Below are positions 30,445 to 41,300 of a stretch of DNA of 64,000 nucleotides, one piece after another. Position numbers and translations under genes: made by a program. Origin of the DNA: Larus michahellis (taxonomy: Eukaryota > Chordata > Aves > Charadriiformes > Laridae); contig NC_133904.1 in the NCBI RefSeq assembly GCF_964199755.1, forward strand, positions 372,001 through 436,000, written 5' to 3'. Each line of letters starts with the position of its first letter. The first letter of the stretch is position 1. The notes beneath the pieces were generated by a model that was not told the DNA's origin, did not search any database, and saw only the letters and a list, made by a program, of their open reading frames with translations.

Positions 30445-33400
30445 ATGGAGGAGGCGGTGAGCGGGGCCCGGCGGCCGGGGCGGGACGGGACCGGCCGGGG
30501 CGGGGACGGCGGCCGCCGGGGGCTCGGGGACGGCGGCCGCCGCGGCCGGGCCGGGGGCTCGGGGACGGCGGCCGCCGCGGCCGGGCCGGGGGAGGGGGGC
30601 GGCGGCGGCGGCCGCCGCGGCCGGGCCCAGGGCGCCGGAGGGGCCGGTGGCCGGGGCCCGTCGCCGGGCTCTGCCCCGGGGGCCCCGTCCCGGGCCCCTC
30701 CCCGGGGCAGCCGCCCGTGCGGGGGCCAGGGCCGTGCCCACCCCCGGCGGGCCTGTCCCAGCCGGTGTCCGTCGGCAGGTGACGGCGGGGCAGCTGCGGG
30801 AGCGGGGCAACGCGCTCTTCCAGGCGGGGGACCACGCCGCGGCCCTCGCCGCCTACACGCGGGCGCTGAGCCTCTGCGACGCCGGGCCGGAGCGAGCCGT
30901 GCTGCACCGCAACCGGGCCGCCTGCTACCTGAAGCTGGTGAGAGCCGGGAGGGTGCGTCACCGCGGCGCCTGCAGCGACCTGCCCGGCCGCCCCGGCCTG
31001 CTGGGGCTGTGCTGCTGGCGGCTGCTACGGCCACTCCGCCTTCGCCAGCCGCGGCGCCTGCGCTGGGAGGCCCTTTCGGTCCCCGGGCAGGGTGGTGTCC
31101 GTCCCTGGGCAGGACGCTGTCAGGTGTTTCCTCTGCTCACCTCTTCTCCTGGCCCTGCCCGCTGTCCTGTGCTAGCCCGTGCCCCTAGGGGGACGCCAGG
31201 GCCTGGGCAGGGCTCTCCCATCCATGTCTGGGCTGTGCCTAGGCTCTGGGGCAGTTCCCCAGGCAGTCACAGGGACTCTCATCTCCCACCATGGAACTAT
31301 CTCTGAGGCAAGGCAAAATACAAGGAACTTCAGGTGTTCGGGTGGACTGGGAGCACTCAAAAAGTATCAGGGGGCCCTTAGGGCTCCTCGGGGACCCCAT
31401 GAGGATTGCGTTCTGGGAAGGATGGGATGTCCTGCTGGGCTGGCTCGGTGACTTCAGTGACACTGTTCCCATCCTCAAACCCTGCAGTCCTTTCCCTGCT
31501 CTTCTTTCTAAAAGTGGTGGGTGCTGCCTCTGCCCACAGCAGGCTGGGCTGAGCGAGGCCTGCATGGGCAGCATGTCAGGCATTTCCCTCTCACTGACTG
31601 TCTCTCACTGACTGTCTCTCTCTGCAGGAGGACTATGCCAAGGCGGAGGCTGATGCATCTAAAGGTACTGTCAGTGGTGGCTGGCAGGGGACCAGCCTCT
31701 ATGTGCTGCCTGCCCAGGCAGTCCGGAGCAGTCCAGGGGCTCTGTGATAGATCCCCCGCTCCTCCACAGCCATTGAAGCCGATGGCCGGGACATGAAGGC
31801 GCTGTTCCGCCGGAGCCAGGCGCTGCAGAAGCTGGGCCGCCTGGACCAGGCTGTCAGTGACCTGCAGCGGTGCGTGAGCCTGGAGCCCAAGAACAAGGCC
31901 TTCCAGGAGGCCCTGCGTGCCCTGGGGAGCAGCATGCACGAGAAGGTGAGCAGGGAGGCAGCGTGTGGGGCTGCTGCTGCTGTGGCCCTCCGTGGGTGTG
32001 GAGGGCTGAGGGAGAGGGTGAGGGCTGAGCTGCTCTTCCTGCTCTGTCTCAGATGAAGACCATGTCCTGCACGGACTCAAAGGTGGAACAGATGTTCCAG
32101 ATCTTGCTGGATCCTGAAGAAAAGGACGCGGACAAGAAGCAAAAGGTCTGAGCTCAGGGGGGCAGAGGGTGACATGGCTGGACGGCAGGGAGGAGAGGAA
32201 TGGTACTCCCAGGTCAGCGCTGCGGGATGAAGGGTGCTGCCTAGGGAAGGCCAAGCTTCCTGCCAGCAGTACATGCTCCCTGGATATTGGGGGTGCCAAA
32301 CTGGGGATTGCCTGCGGCTGGCCAGCTGCGTCACACGAGGGAGGTTTCCTGTGCACGATGGGCTGTGTTCTGGTGGGCAGGTGACCCAGACACGACTCTC
32401 CTTTCCCAGGCTGCACAGAACCTGATTGTGCTGGCACGAGAGGAGGCTGGAGCAGAGAAAATCTTCCAAAGCGACGGTGTGCGGCTGCTGACGCAGCTGC
32501 TCGACACGGCCAAGGCTGACCTGATGCTGGCGGCCCTGCGCACCCTGGTGGGGCTGTGCTCTGGGCACCGCTCCCGGGTAGGTCCCAACATAGCCCAGCT
32601 CTCCTGCATGACAGGGCCTGGCCCAGGGGAAGTCAATGTTGAGGAGGCTGCGAAGGGAGCCAGGCAGGGGAGGGCTGCTGACCTCCGCCTGCATCTGGCT
32701 GCAGCTCTGCTGAGCAGAGGAGAGTGGCCAGCAGGTCGAGGGAGGTGATTCTACCCCTCCACTCTGCTCTGGTGGGACCCCACCTGGAGTACTGCGTCCA
32801 GCTTTGGAATCTGCAATATAAGAAGGACACGGACCTGTTCGAATGGGTCCAGAGGAGGGCCATGAAGATGCTCTGAGGGCTGGAGTACCTCTCCTATGAA
32901 GACAGGCTGAGACAGTTGGGGTTGTTCAGCCTGAAGAAGAGAAGGCTCTGCGGAGGCCTTACAGCAGCCTTCCAGTACCTAAAGGGGGCTACAGGAAGGA
33001 TGGGGGGGGCTCTTTATAAGGGAGTATAGCAATAGGATGAGGGGTAATAGTTTTAAACTAAAAGAGGGGAAATTTAGATGAGATCTCAGGAAGAAGTTCT
33101 TTGCTGGGAGGGCGCTGAGCCCCTGGCCCAGGTTGCCCAGAGAAGCTGTGGCTGCCCCATCCCTGGAGGGGTTCAAGGCCAGGCTGGACGGGGTTGGAGC
33201 AACCTGGGCTGGTGGGAGGTGTCCCTGCCCAGGGCAGGGGGGTTGGAACTGGATGGTCTTTAAGGTCCCTCCCAACCCAAACCATTCTATGATTCTATGA
33301 CAAGGAACTGTCCTGATAATGTGCCAAGGCTTCCCTGGAGTCTCCAGCAGACAGCTGTACTTGTACCTGCAGACCATGGCCATCCTGGCAGAGCTGGGGG

Positions 33401-36400
33401 CCCCTCGTCTCTCGGCGGTGCTGGGTGTGGAGCATGAGCAGGTTTCCCTGGCTGCCTGCAATCTTCTGCACGTGATGTTTGATTCCCTGAAGGAGGGGCT
33501 GCAGAAGGATTTCCGTGGCAAGGAGGATGCGGTGGTGCTGGGTGAGTGCCTGCTGCCCCGGCTGGCGTGGGGTGGGGAGCGCACCTTGGAGGGGTGCTGA
33601 GGTTCTTCTCCCGCTGCCCGCCTTGTCACCGCTCCCTGCTGCAGAGCCGGGGCTCTGGTCCAGGGCTAATACGAGGTTGAGCTGGGAGCAGGAACCCCTG
33701 GTCATGGCAGTGTCTCCTGCCAGCCGCACCACAGCAGGGGTGAGGCCTGTGCCCAGGGTGCTGACTGCTGGGCACTGGCTCTTCTGGAAGATTCCTCCAA
33801 GGACCTGAAACTGCTGATCAAGCACCTGCTGGAGCTGTTAGCTCTGGAAGGGGCCTCTGCGCATGGCCGTGACAACGCCCTCAACCTGCTCATCAAGGTG
33901 GTGCCCAGGAAGTCGCCGAAGGAGACCAACAACAGCATGAGCCTCTGGGTGATTGACCAGGGTGAGCAGAACAGCCTGCAGCGTCCCGCTGGGGCATCGC
34001 GCCCCTCTGCCTTGGGGTGGCGCGCACCTTGGCTCCACCTGTGCACCCCCTTTTGCTCTTCAGTGGGTGTTTGACCTCCATGTCCTCCTAGGCCTGAAGA
34101 AGATCCTGGAGGTGGGGAGCACAGTGTGTGGCACCCCGGGCAGCCTGCCTGTGACAGAGAACAGCCGGATGAGCGCCTCCGTTCTGCTGAGCAAGCTTTA
34201 TGATGACCTGAAATGTGATGCTGAGAGGGAGAACTTCCACCACTTGTGCGAGGACTACGTTAGGTGAGCGCGGGTGTCCCTGGGGCAGAAGGCGGATTCA
34301 GTCCCGTACAGCTAGCAGCCCTCTGGGGAAGTGGCAGCCCCCCTATCCCCACATCTTTTTGTTCTTGGTGATAGAAGCAGATTACAGACCCACCAGCGAC
34401 CTGCCGTGCAGGGGTTCAGCAGGTGGGGCTGTGTGTGGCTGAAGGCGGTGGGTGGGATCAGCCTTATCCTTCCCGGTGGTCTTCTCCTGCAGGAGCTGGT
34501 TCGAAGGGCATGAGCTGGCTGGGAAGCTGCGGGCCATCCAGACGGTGTCGTGCCTGCTGCAGGGCCCCTCCGATGCTGGGAACAGAGTACTGGAGCTGGA
34601 GGGAATCATGGACAGCGTGCTGTCCCTCTGCGCCTCCGTCTCTGAGGCCCACCAGCTGGTAGCAGTGGAGGCGCTGATCCACGCTGCCGACAAGGCCAAA
34701 CGTGCCTCCTTTATCACTGCCAACGGCGTCAGCCTGCTCAAGGAGATCTACAAGCACAGCGAGAGGGACAGCATCCGCATCCGGGCGCTGGTGGTGAGTG
34801 TGGTGGGAGCACAGCGGGACAGGAGGGGCGGTGGTGCTGGGCAGACTGTAGCTGCAGGGTCCGCAGCGCTCTCCCCTCCCTGCTGGGGGGCTCTTGGAGG
34901 TGCGTTGGGGTGACCGTGGCCATCCGGGCTCTGACGCTCTGCTCCTGGATGCAGGGTCTCTGCAAGCTGGGATCCGCCGGAGGCACGGACTTCAGCATGA
35001 AGCAGTTTGCCGAGGGCTCCACGATGAAATTGGCCAAGCAGTGCCGCAAGTGAGTGCTGCGGGGTGTGTGGGAGGGGGGGCTGGGGCTGGGCAGGGTGCC
35101 CCGCGGCCAGAGCTCACCGGGCCCCTCTGACAGGTGGCTCTGCAATGAGATGATCGATGCGGGCACGCGGCGCTGGGCGGTGGAGGGCCTGGCCTACCTC
35201 ACCTTCGACGCGGATGTCAAGGAGGAGTTCGTGGAGGACAAGGCAGCGATGCAGGCCATGTTCCACCTGGCCAAGGTGCGTGCTGAGCGCTGCGGCAGGG
35301 ACCCAGGCTGGTGGGCACCCTGGCACTGGGGAAACGTGGCGGAGGGGGTTGTGGGGCTGGGGTGTGTGGAAGGGCCCAGTGGTGCTGGGTGGGCTCGAGC
35401 TCTGGCCTGTTCTCCCCATCGGGGGTGTGATGGGTGCCCCATTATCGCTGCAGTCGGAGGACAGGAGCGTGCTCTACGCCGTCGCCTCCACGCTAGTGAA
35501 CTGCACCAACAGCTATGACCATGAGGAGCCAGACCCCCAGATGCTGGAGCTGGCCAAGTACGCCAAGCAGCACATTCCGGAGCAGCACCCCAAGGTGAGC
35601 AGGGCACGGCCCTTCTCGGGAGCTGCTGGGAGCCCTGGCTCCAGAGGAGAGCGTGTGGGTGCGTGTCATGGTTTGGGGACAGAGCCAGGGGTCCTGAGTG
35701 GGGACAGGGTGTCCTGGGGCCTTCAGGGGTGAGGTGGGAGACTTCACAGCGCGTGGCGGCAGGTGGCAAACTAGTGCCACCGAGCTGAGCGGTGACCCTG
35801 CCTCTGGGACAGGACAAGCCGGACTTCGTGAAGCGCCGGGTGCGGAAGCTGCTGGCGGCTGGTGTGGTGTCTGCTCTGGCCTGCATGGTGAAGAGCGAGA
35901 ACCCGGCGCTCACCAACTCCTGCCGGGAGCTGATCTCCAGGTACGGGCGTGCGGGGGGTGGCAGGGAGAGGGCTGCGTTCTGAGGCTCCCGGTGTCCTGC
36001 TGGTGCCTGTGGTGAGTGCAAGCTCCCAGGAGAAGAAAGGGGATGTCCGGGAGTCCCGTGCAGCCTGGGCATGCTGTGGGTGTCTGGGTGCTCCAGGTGC
36101 TCTCACTTTGTCCCTAGAGTGTTCCTGGCGCTGGTGGAGGAGGCGGAGGACCGGGGCGGTGTGGTCGCACAAGGAGGAGGCAAGGTGAGGGGACAGGACC
36201 CACTGTGCCTGCGCCACACAGTGGGGCTCTGGGGAGGGCTGTGGTCTGGCGGGGGATGGCACTGGCTCCCTCGTTCAGGAGATACGGGGAAGCTGGGGCT
36301 CCTCCGAGCTGGCTGCAGGACTGGCTGCTGTGTCTGCGCCTGCAGGCTCTCATCCCGCTGTCCCTGGAGGGCACCGAGGTGGGGCAGACCAAGGCAGCTC

Positions 36401-37891
36401 AGGCCCTGGCCAAGATCACCATCACCTCCAACCCGGAGATGGCGTTCCCTGGAGAGCGGGTGAGTGTCGCTGCTGTGGGCTGGGGGAGGGCTCTGCCAAG
36501 CAGGGGCCCTGTGGGGGCAGTCGGGGCTGCGCAGGGGCTTACGTGGGAGCAGCAGTGGACACAGACGTCCCCCCTCCGCACCGCAGGAACTGCTGGCACG
36601 AGTATGCCCTTCCCTGGGGAGCGGGAGGTGGCAAGACCCCTGGTGTTCCCCACAAGGGCCCCATGGCCTAGACCTGGCCACAGGAGCCGCTCTGCCTTTG
36701 GGCTGGGCTCGGGGCTCCCTGCACCCCCTGCTCCACAGGGTGCAGAGTCCTTGCCCCTCGCTCAGGGCTTGAGCCCTGCCCTGCTCTCTGCGCAGATCTA
36801 CGAGGTGGTCCGACCCCTGGTAAGCCTTCTGCACCTTCAGCGCTCAGGCCTGGAGAACTTCGAGGGGCTGATGGCGTTAACCAACCTGGCTGGCATCAGC
36901 GAGAGGCTGCGGTAGGGGCCAGCGGAGCTGGACTGGGCGGGAGGGGAGAGGGGGCCTGTGTGTCCCTGTCTGTGCCGGAGGTGTGCTGGCCTGGGCAGGG
37001 AGTGCTCACGCACGCCCCGCCGCAGGCAGAAGATCCTGAAGGAGAAGGCTGTGCCCATGATCGAGGGGTACATGTTTGAGGAGCACGAGCTGATCCGGCT
37101 GGCTGCCACGGAGTGCATGTGCAACATGGCCATGAGCAAGGAGGTGAGGACCAGGCCGGGGTGGGCCGGGCCTCTGCCGGGGCTGCTGGCCCCCGTACCC
37201 CCACTGCCCCCTTCTCCTCCTCCTCCTCCTCCTCCTCCTATGCAGGTGCAGGAGCTGTTCCTGGCCGAGGGCAGTGACCGGCTGAAGCTGATGGTCCTGT
37301 ACAGCGGGGAGGAGGATGAGAAGCTGCGGCGGGCAGCCTCGGGGACCCTGGCCATGCTGACTGCCCTGCACCCCCCCATCTGCAAGCGCATCCCCCAGGT
37401 GGTGAGTACACAGCGGTGGGGTTGGGGCACCTGGCATGCCTGGGACAGCACCCAGGGTCCCATATAACCTCTCCTGTGTCCCAGCACTGGCCCTGGGCGA
37501 CGGAGCAACCCGTGCTGGCCTCAGCCTGACTCTGAGCCAGGGCTGAGGGTCTTGGGGGCCATCAGGGTGGTGGGGAGCTGGCCCCCCTCTCGTAGGGGGC
37601 AGTGCTGAGGGTGGCCCCGTTCCCCCGCAGACGGTGCACTGGCTGGAGATCCTGCAGGCCCTGCTGCTGAGCCCCAGCGTGGAGCTGCAGCACCGCGGGG
37701 CCGTGGTGGTGATGAACATGATGGCGGCCGAGCGGGAGGTGGCTGAGCAGCTCATGGCTAGCGAGATGCTGGAGATCCTCTCGGTGCTGGCCAAGGACAA
37801 GGACAAGCCGCGCGTGGCCCAGGCGGCCAAGGATAGCCTGGCGCAGGCGGTGGCTTACGGCCTCATCAAGCCTAACCCCGGCCAGGAGTGA
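30445..37891 (+). CDS. UNC45A: UNC45A, myosin/HSP90 co-chaperone
   Basis: Cytosolic UCS-family chaperone that folds non-muscle myosin and binds HSP90. Twenty exons: 30445-30456, 30779-30937, 31628-31664, 31770-31945, 32053-32145, 32410-32577, 33373-33541, 33791-33961, 34092-34263, 34493-34793, 34955-35049, 35134-35275, 35454-35594, 35813-35940, 36118-36184, 36346-36459, 36796-36911, 37026-37143, 37246-37401, 37631-37891; 931 aa against 929-944 in human isoforms. The first exon codes only MEEA. TPR repeats follow ([33 protein letters not shown]), then armadillo-like and UCS regions ([55 protein letters not shown]). A CR1 element lies in the intron before the 33373 exon. All introns are GT-AG. 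Confidence 0.96.
30500..30640 (+). repeat. CpG-rich tandem repeat in UNC45A intron 1
   Basis: Three imperfect copies of a unit of about 35-40 bp centred on GACGGCGGCCGCCGCGGCC immediately after the 12-bp first exon. It is part of the promoter CpG island. Confidence 0.7.
32715..33300 (+). mobile_element. CR1 LINE, 5'-truncated, sense orientation
   Basis: The sequence from AGTGGCCAGCAGGTCGAGGG through GGAGTACTGCGTCCAGCTTT to GGATGGTCTTTAAGGTCCCT, ending CCATTCTATGATTCTATGA, is the classic avian CR1 3' portion: the end of the reverse transcriptase gene, 3' UTR and octamer tail. It lies in the UNC45A intron between the exons ending 32577 and starting 33373, and stops 72 bp before the latter. Confidence 0.93.
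37211..37239 (+). repeat. CTC/CCT microsatellite forming a splice polypyrimidine tract
   Basis: A run of about nine CCT triplets immediately precedes TATGCAG, the acceptor of the UNC45A exon starting at 37246, so the microsatellite is itself the polypyrimidine tract. Confidence 0.85.
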
Positions 37892-38153
37892 GGGCCGGCC
37901 GGGGCCGAGCACGCTGCGTGGGCTGGTTTCACTGCTGCTCCGGCACCGCCGTCCCCGGCCGGGGACACAGGGACACGGCTGCCCAGGGGCGCTGGCACGC
38001 TGCTGCCCCGGGGACACGGCTGCCGCCCCGGGGCCGGGGGGAGGATGGGGCTCGCCGCTGCCACCACCACCGTCTGCCTTAACCGGGGGGGCCGGCCCGG
38101 GGCCCTGCGCCGCTGGGCCCGGTATGGCGGGGGGGCCCGCCCGGTGTCACCGC

Positions 38154-38159
38154 ACTAAA
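38154..38159 (+). terminator. UNC45A: Possible UNC45A poly(A) signal (ACTAAA variant)
   Basis: No AATAAA/ATTAAA lies between the UNC45A stop and the RCCD1 ATG. ACTAAA, a weak known variant, occurs 263 bp after the stop and just before the RCCD1 promoter repeat. Confidence 0.4.
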
Positions 38160-38210
38160 GCTGCTCTTGGACCACGGCCCGGCCTCTGTCTGTCCCTCCC
38201 TCCGCCGCCC

Positions 38211-38390
38211 GGTCCCGGCCCCGCCCGCCCGGTCCCGGCCCCGCCCGCCCGGTCCCGGCCCCGCCCGCCCGGTCCCGGCCCCGCCCGCCCGGCCCAGGCC
38301 CCGCCCGCCCGGCCCAGGCCCCGCCCGCCCGGTGCTGGCTCCGCCCGCCCGGTGCTGGCCCCGCCCGCCCGGCCCAGGTCCCGCCCGCCC
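38211..38390 (+). repeat. Nine-copy 20-bp GC-box minisatellite at the RCCD1 promoter
   Basis: Exactly nine 20-bp units with no indels, ending 4 bp before the RCCD1 start codon. The second half of every unit is CCGCCCGCCC; the first half varies in blocks: four GGTCCCGGCC, two GGCCCAGGCC, two GGTGCTGGCY, then GGCCCAGGTC. Each unit carries overlapping Sp1/KLF-type GC boxes (CCCCGCCC across unit joins), so the array is probably the core promoter and 5' UTR. Confidence 0.95.
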
Positions 38391-38394
38391 CGCC

Positions 38395-41300
38395 ATGGCG
38401 GCTCCGCGCCGCGCCTGGCTCGTCTTCGGCTTCAGCACGGAGGAGGCGGCGGGGGAGCCGGGCCCGGGCCCGGGGCCGCGGCGGCTGGAGTCGGGCCCCG
38501 AGGGGATCCGCCGCCTGTGGCCCGCCTGGAGCTACCTGGTGGTGGAGACCGGTGAGCGCCCGCCGGGTGCCCGGTTCCCCCGCGCTGCCCCGGCGCGGCG
38601 GGGCCCCGTTCCCCGCTTCATCCCCCGCCGTCCCGGTCCGCCCCGTCCCCTGACGCCGGACCCCCGGGATGGAGCCCCCCAGTCTCCCGCAGCCCCGGTT
38701 CCCCCGGGATGTCCCCGCCTTCCCCCTCCCGCCCGGCGGTGCTGGTCCCCACGGGACACGTGTGTGTGTGCGGGGGTCCCCGCGATGCCGGTGCTGCCGC
38801 GTGTCCCCGGGATGCGCCCCCCCGCCCCCCAGCGGTGACGGTCCCCCCCGGATGTCCGCGTCCCCTGAGGTGCTCCCCCCTCCTCGGCGGTGCCAGTCCC
38901 CCCGGGATGTTCCCCCCGCTCCTCCCCGCGCCGGTCCCCCTGGGAAGTCCCCGTCCCTCCGGGATGTCGCGTCGTCCCCCCGCAGTGCCGGTGCCCCCGG
39001 GATGTCCCAGTGTCCCCCTAGTGTCGGTCTCCCCGGGAAGTCCCTGTGTCCCCTCCAGTGCCGGTCCCCCCCCCCTGTCCCCATCGCCCTGGGATGTCCC
39101 CGTGTCCCCCCAGTGCCGGTCTCCCCGGGACGTCCCCGTCCGTCCCCCCCCATTACCGGTCCCCCCCTCCCCGCCCCTCGGGATGTCCCGGTGTCCCCCT
39201 AGTGTCGGTCTCCCCGGGAAGTCCCTGTGTCCCCTCCAGTGCCGGTCCCCCCCTCCCTGTCCCCATCGCCCTGGGATGTCCCCGTGTCCCTCCGGTGCCC
39301 GTCCCCCCGGGATGTCCCCTTCTCCGCCCGCTCCCCCCCGTCCCGTGCCGGTCTCCCCTCCCCGACCCTCGGGATGTCCCCGTGTCCCCCCAGTGCCGGT
39401 CTCCCCGGGAAGTCCCCGTCCGTCCCCCCCCATTACCGGTCCCCCCCTCCCCGCCCCGCGCCCGGGCGCTGACGGCGCGGCTGCGGCAGGCGCGGGGCTG
39501 GAGCTGCGGAGCGCGGGGCTGCGGCGGCGGCTGCGGGGCTGGGCCGAGGCGCTGCCCTCCGAGACGCACCTGGTGCTGCGGGGCCCGGCGGGGGCGCGCG
39601 CCTGGCGGCGGGCGGCGGCGCTGCGGGGCGAGCTGCGGGGGGAGCCCGCCTGGAGCCGGGCCCTGCCGCCGGAACCCCGCCGCCCCCCGCCGCTGCCGCT
39701 GCTGCCCGGCGGCGGCTTCGCCACCCCGCGGCCGCCCTTCTTCGCCCCGCTGCCCGCGGGGGTGCGCGCCCGCCGGCTCGCCCTGGGCCACGAACACGCC
39801 CTGGCGCTGGGCGACGCCGGGCAGGTCCACGCGTGGGGCGGCGGCAGGTGAGCGCGGGGCGGGGGGCGCGGACACAGGGTACCCACCGCGGGAAGGGCGC
39901 CAGGGACGGGGTGGGGACGGGAGCGGTGCGGGGGGTATGACGGGGACGCGGGGGGGAGCGGGAGGAGGGGGGCAGCGGGGTCGGGGGGCGGTCGGGAGGG
40001 AAGGCTGCGGCAGGCGGGGCCGAGGGGATGCGGGGAGGGGACGAAGAGAGAACGTTGTGGGGGGGCAAAAAGGACGCTGGGGAGGATGGGGGGATACGGG
40101 AGGGGATGCGGGGGATGCAGATGAGAGGATGTTGGGGGTCACCTCAGGGGCTGAGTCCCCCCCCCCGCATTAGCTTGCAGGCTCAAGGTTCAAGTCTCTG
40201 TAGTGCTGATTAGTCAACACAGTAAAATAACGTAATGAAGCAATTACCCAATCAGTAAACTAATTGACTAGTGAACACACCGCTCATCGCTTCATGATCC
40301 TGTTAGTCTTCATGCTGTAATTATTGAGCTACAATTAATAACTCTTAAGCGATGTTGATTACATACAACTGTTGTTACAGCCCTTTCTCCTTTCCCTCCT
40401 GCACCGCCTGGTGTTAGAGCGCAAGTCTGTCCCTCCTTACCTTGCCACGCTGCCTGGTGCCAGGGACGGGGGGCTGGGGGGCGCAGAGGGGCTCAGGGCC
40501 GGGGCTGGGGGGTGCGGCAGGGCCAGGGGTGTTGGGGTGCAGGCCCATCCCTCCTTACCCTCCTGCATCACTTGGCGTCAGGGTGCGAGTCTATCTTGGC
40601 TCGGCTCCCCCATACCACCTCTTCAGCCCAGCGGTGCGATGGGGGGCCGGTGGGTCATCCCCGATACTCTGCCCTGTTGGGCCCGGTTTTGCTACTTGTA
40701 CCCAAATTTGACACGTCTCACACTGTCACTAAGCAATCTCAGGCTCCTCCATCATTGCTGATGGGTGTGCTCTTGCTGGAGGGTGCTCCCAGACATACCC
40801 CCCCCACCCACCGCACCTCCCCCAGCTGCCTGCCTCTTCCCCCCCTGCCCCCCCCCCCACTGCACAGTGTGTCCCCCTGCGCCCATGGCCGGTCCCTCTG
40901 AGTGCCAGCACGTCCCCCCCACCCCCCCAGTGCAGGCAGCCTGGGTCACTGCTTCTGGGGTGTGCTGGCCCTGCCAAGCCCCCCCGGTCCCCACGCACCC
41001 CTCCCACCCTCACTGGCCCATGGGCCCCCAGGCAGCCCCCTCTCCTCTGTCGGTGGTGGGGCTGCAGCTCCTGTGGGTTCTTCTGGCTTGTGGCCCTGCC
41101 AGGGCAGCCTCTGAGGACACTCAGGTCTCTCTGGGTGACCACTGGGGTCCCTGCAAGTCCCTTCTGGGTGAAGCTGCTGCAGGTTTTAGGGTAACCAGAC
41201 AAGTAACACCCCCCCCCACCCCACCCCCGCCGGGTCTGGCCCCCTGCACTGCCCCTGTTGTACCCAGCACTATGGTGCAGGATGATAAAGGTCAGTGGCT

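Noticed and set aside
38211-38390. CRISPR-like array at the nine-copy repeat
   Set aside because: Units are directly adjacent without unique spacers and lie in a vertebrate promoter; it is a minisatellite.
38618-39886. A 422-codon minus-strand frame made of repeated Gly/Thr/Asp motifs
   Set aside because: It is the translation of the RCCD1 intron 1 minisatellite and of the exon 2 antisense; an artefact of repeat length and GC content.
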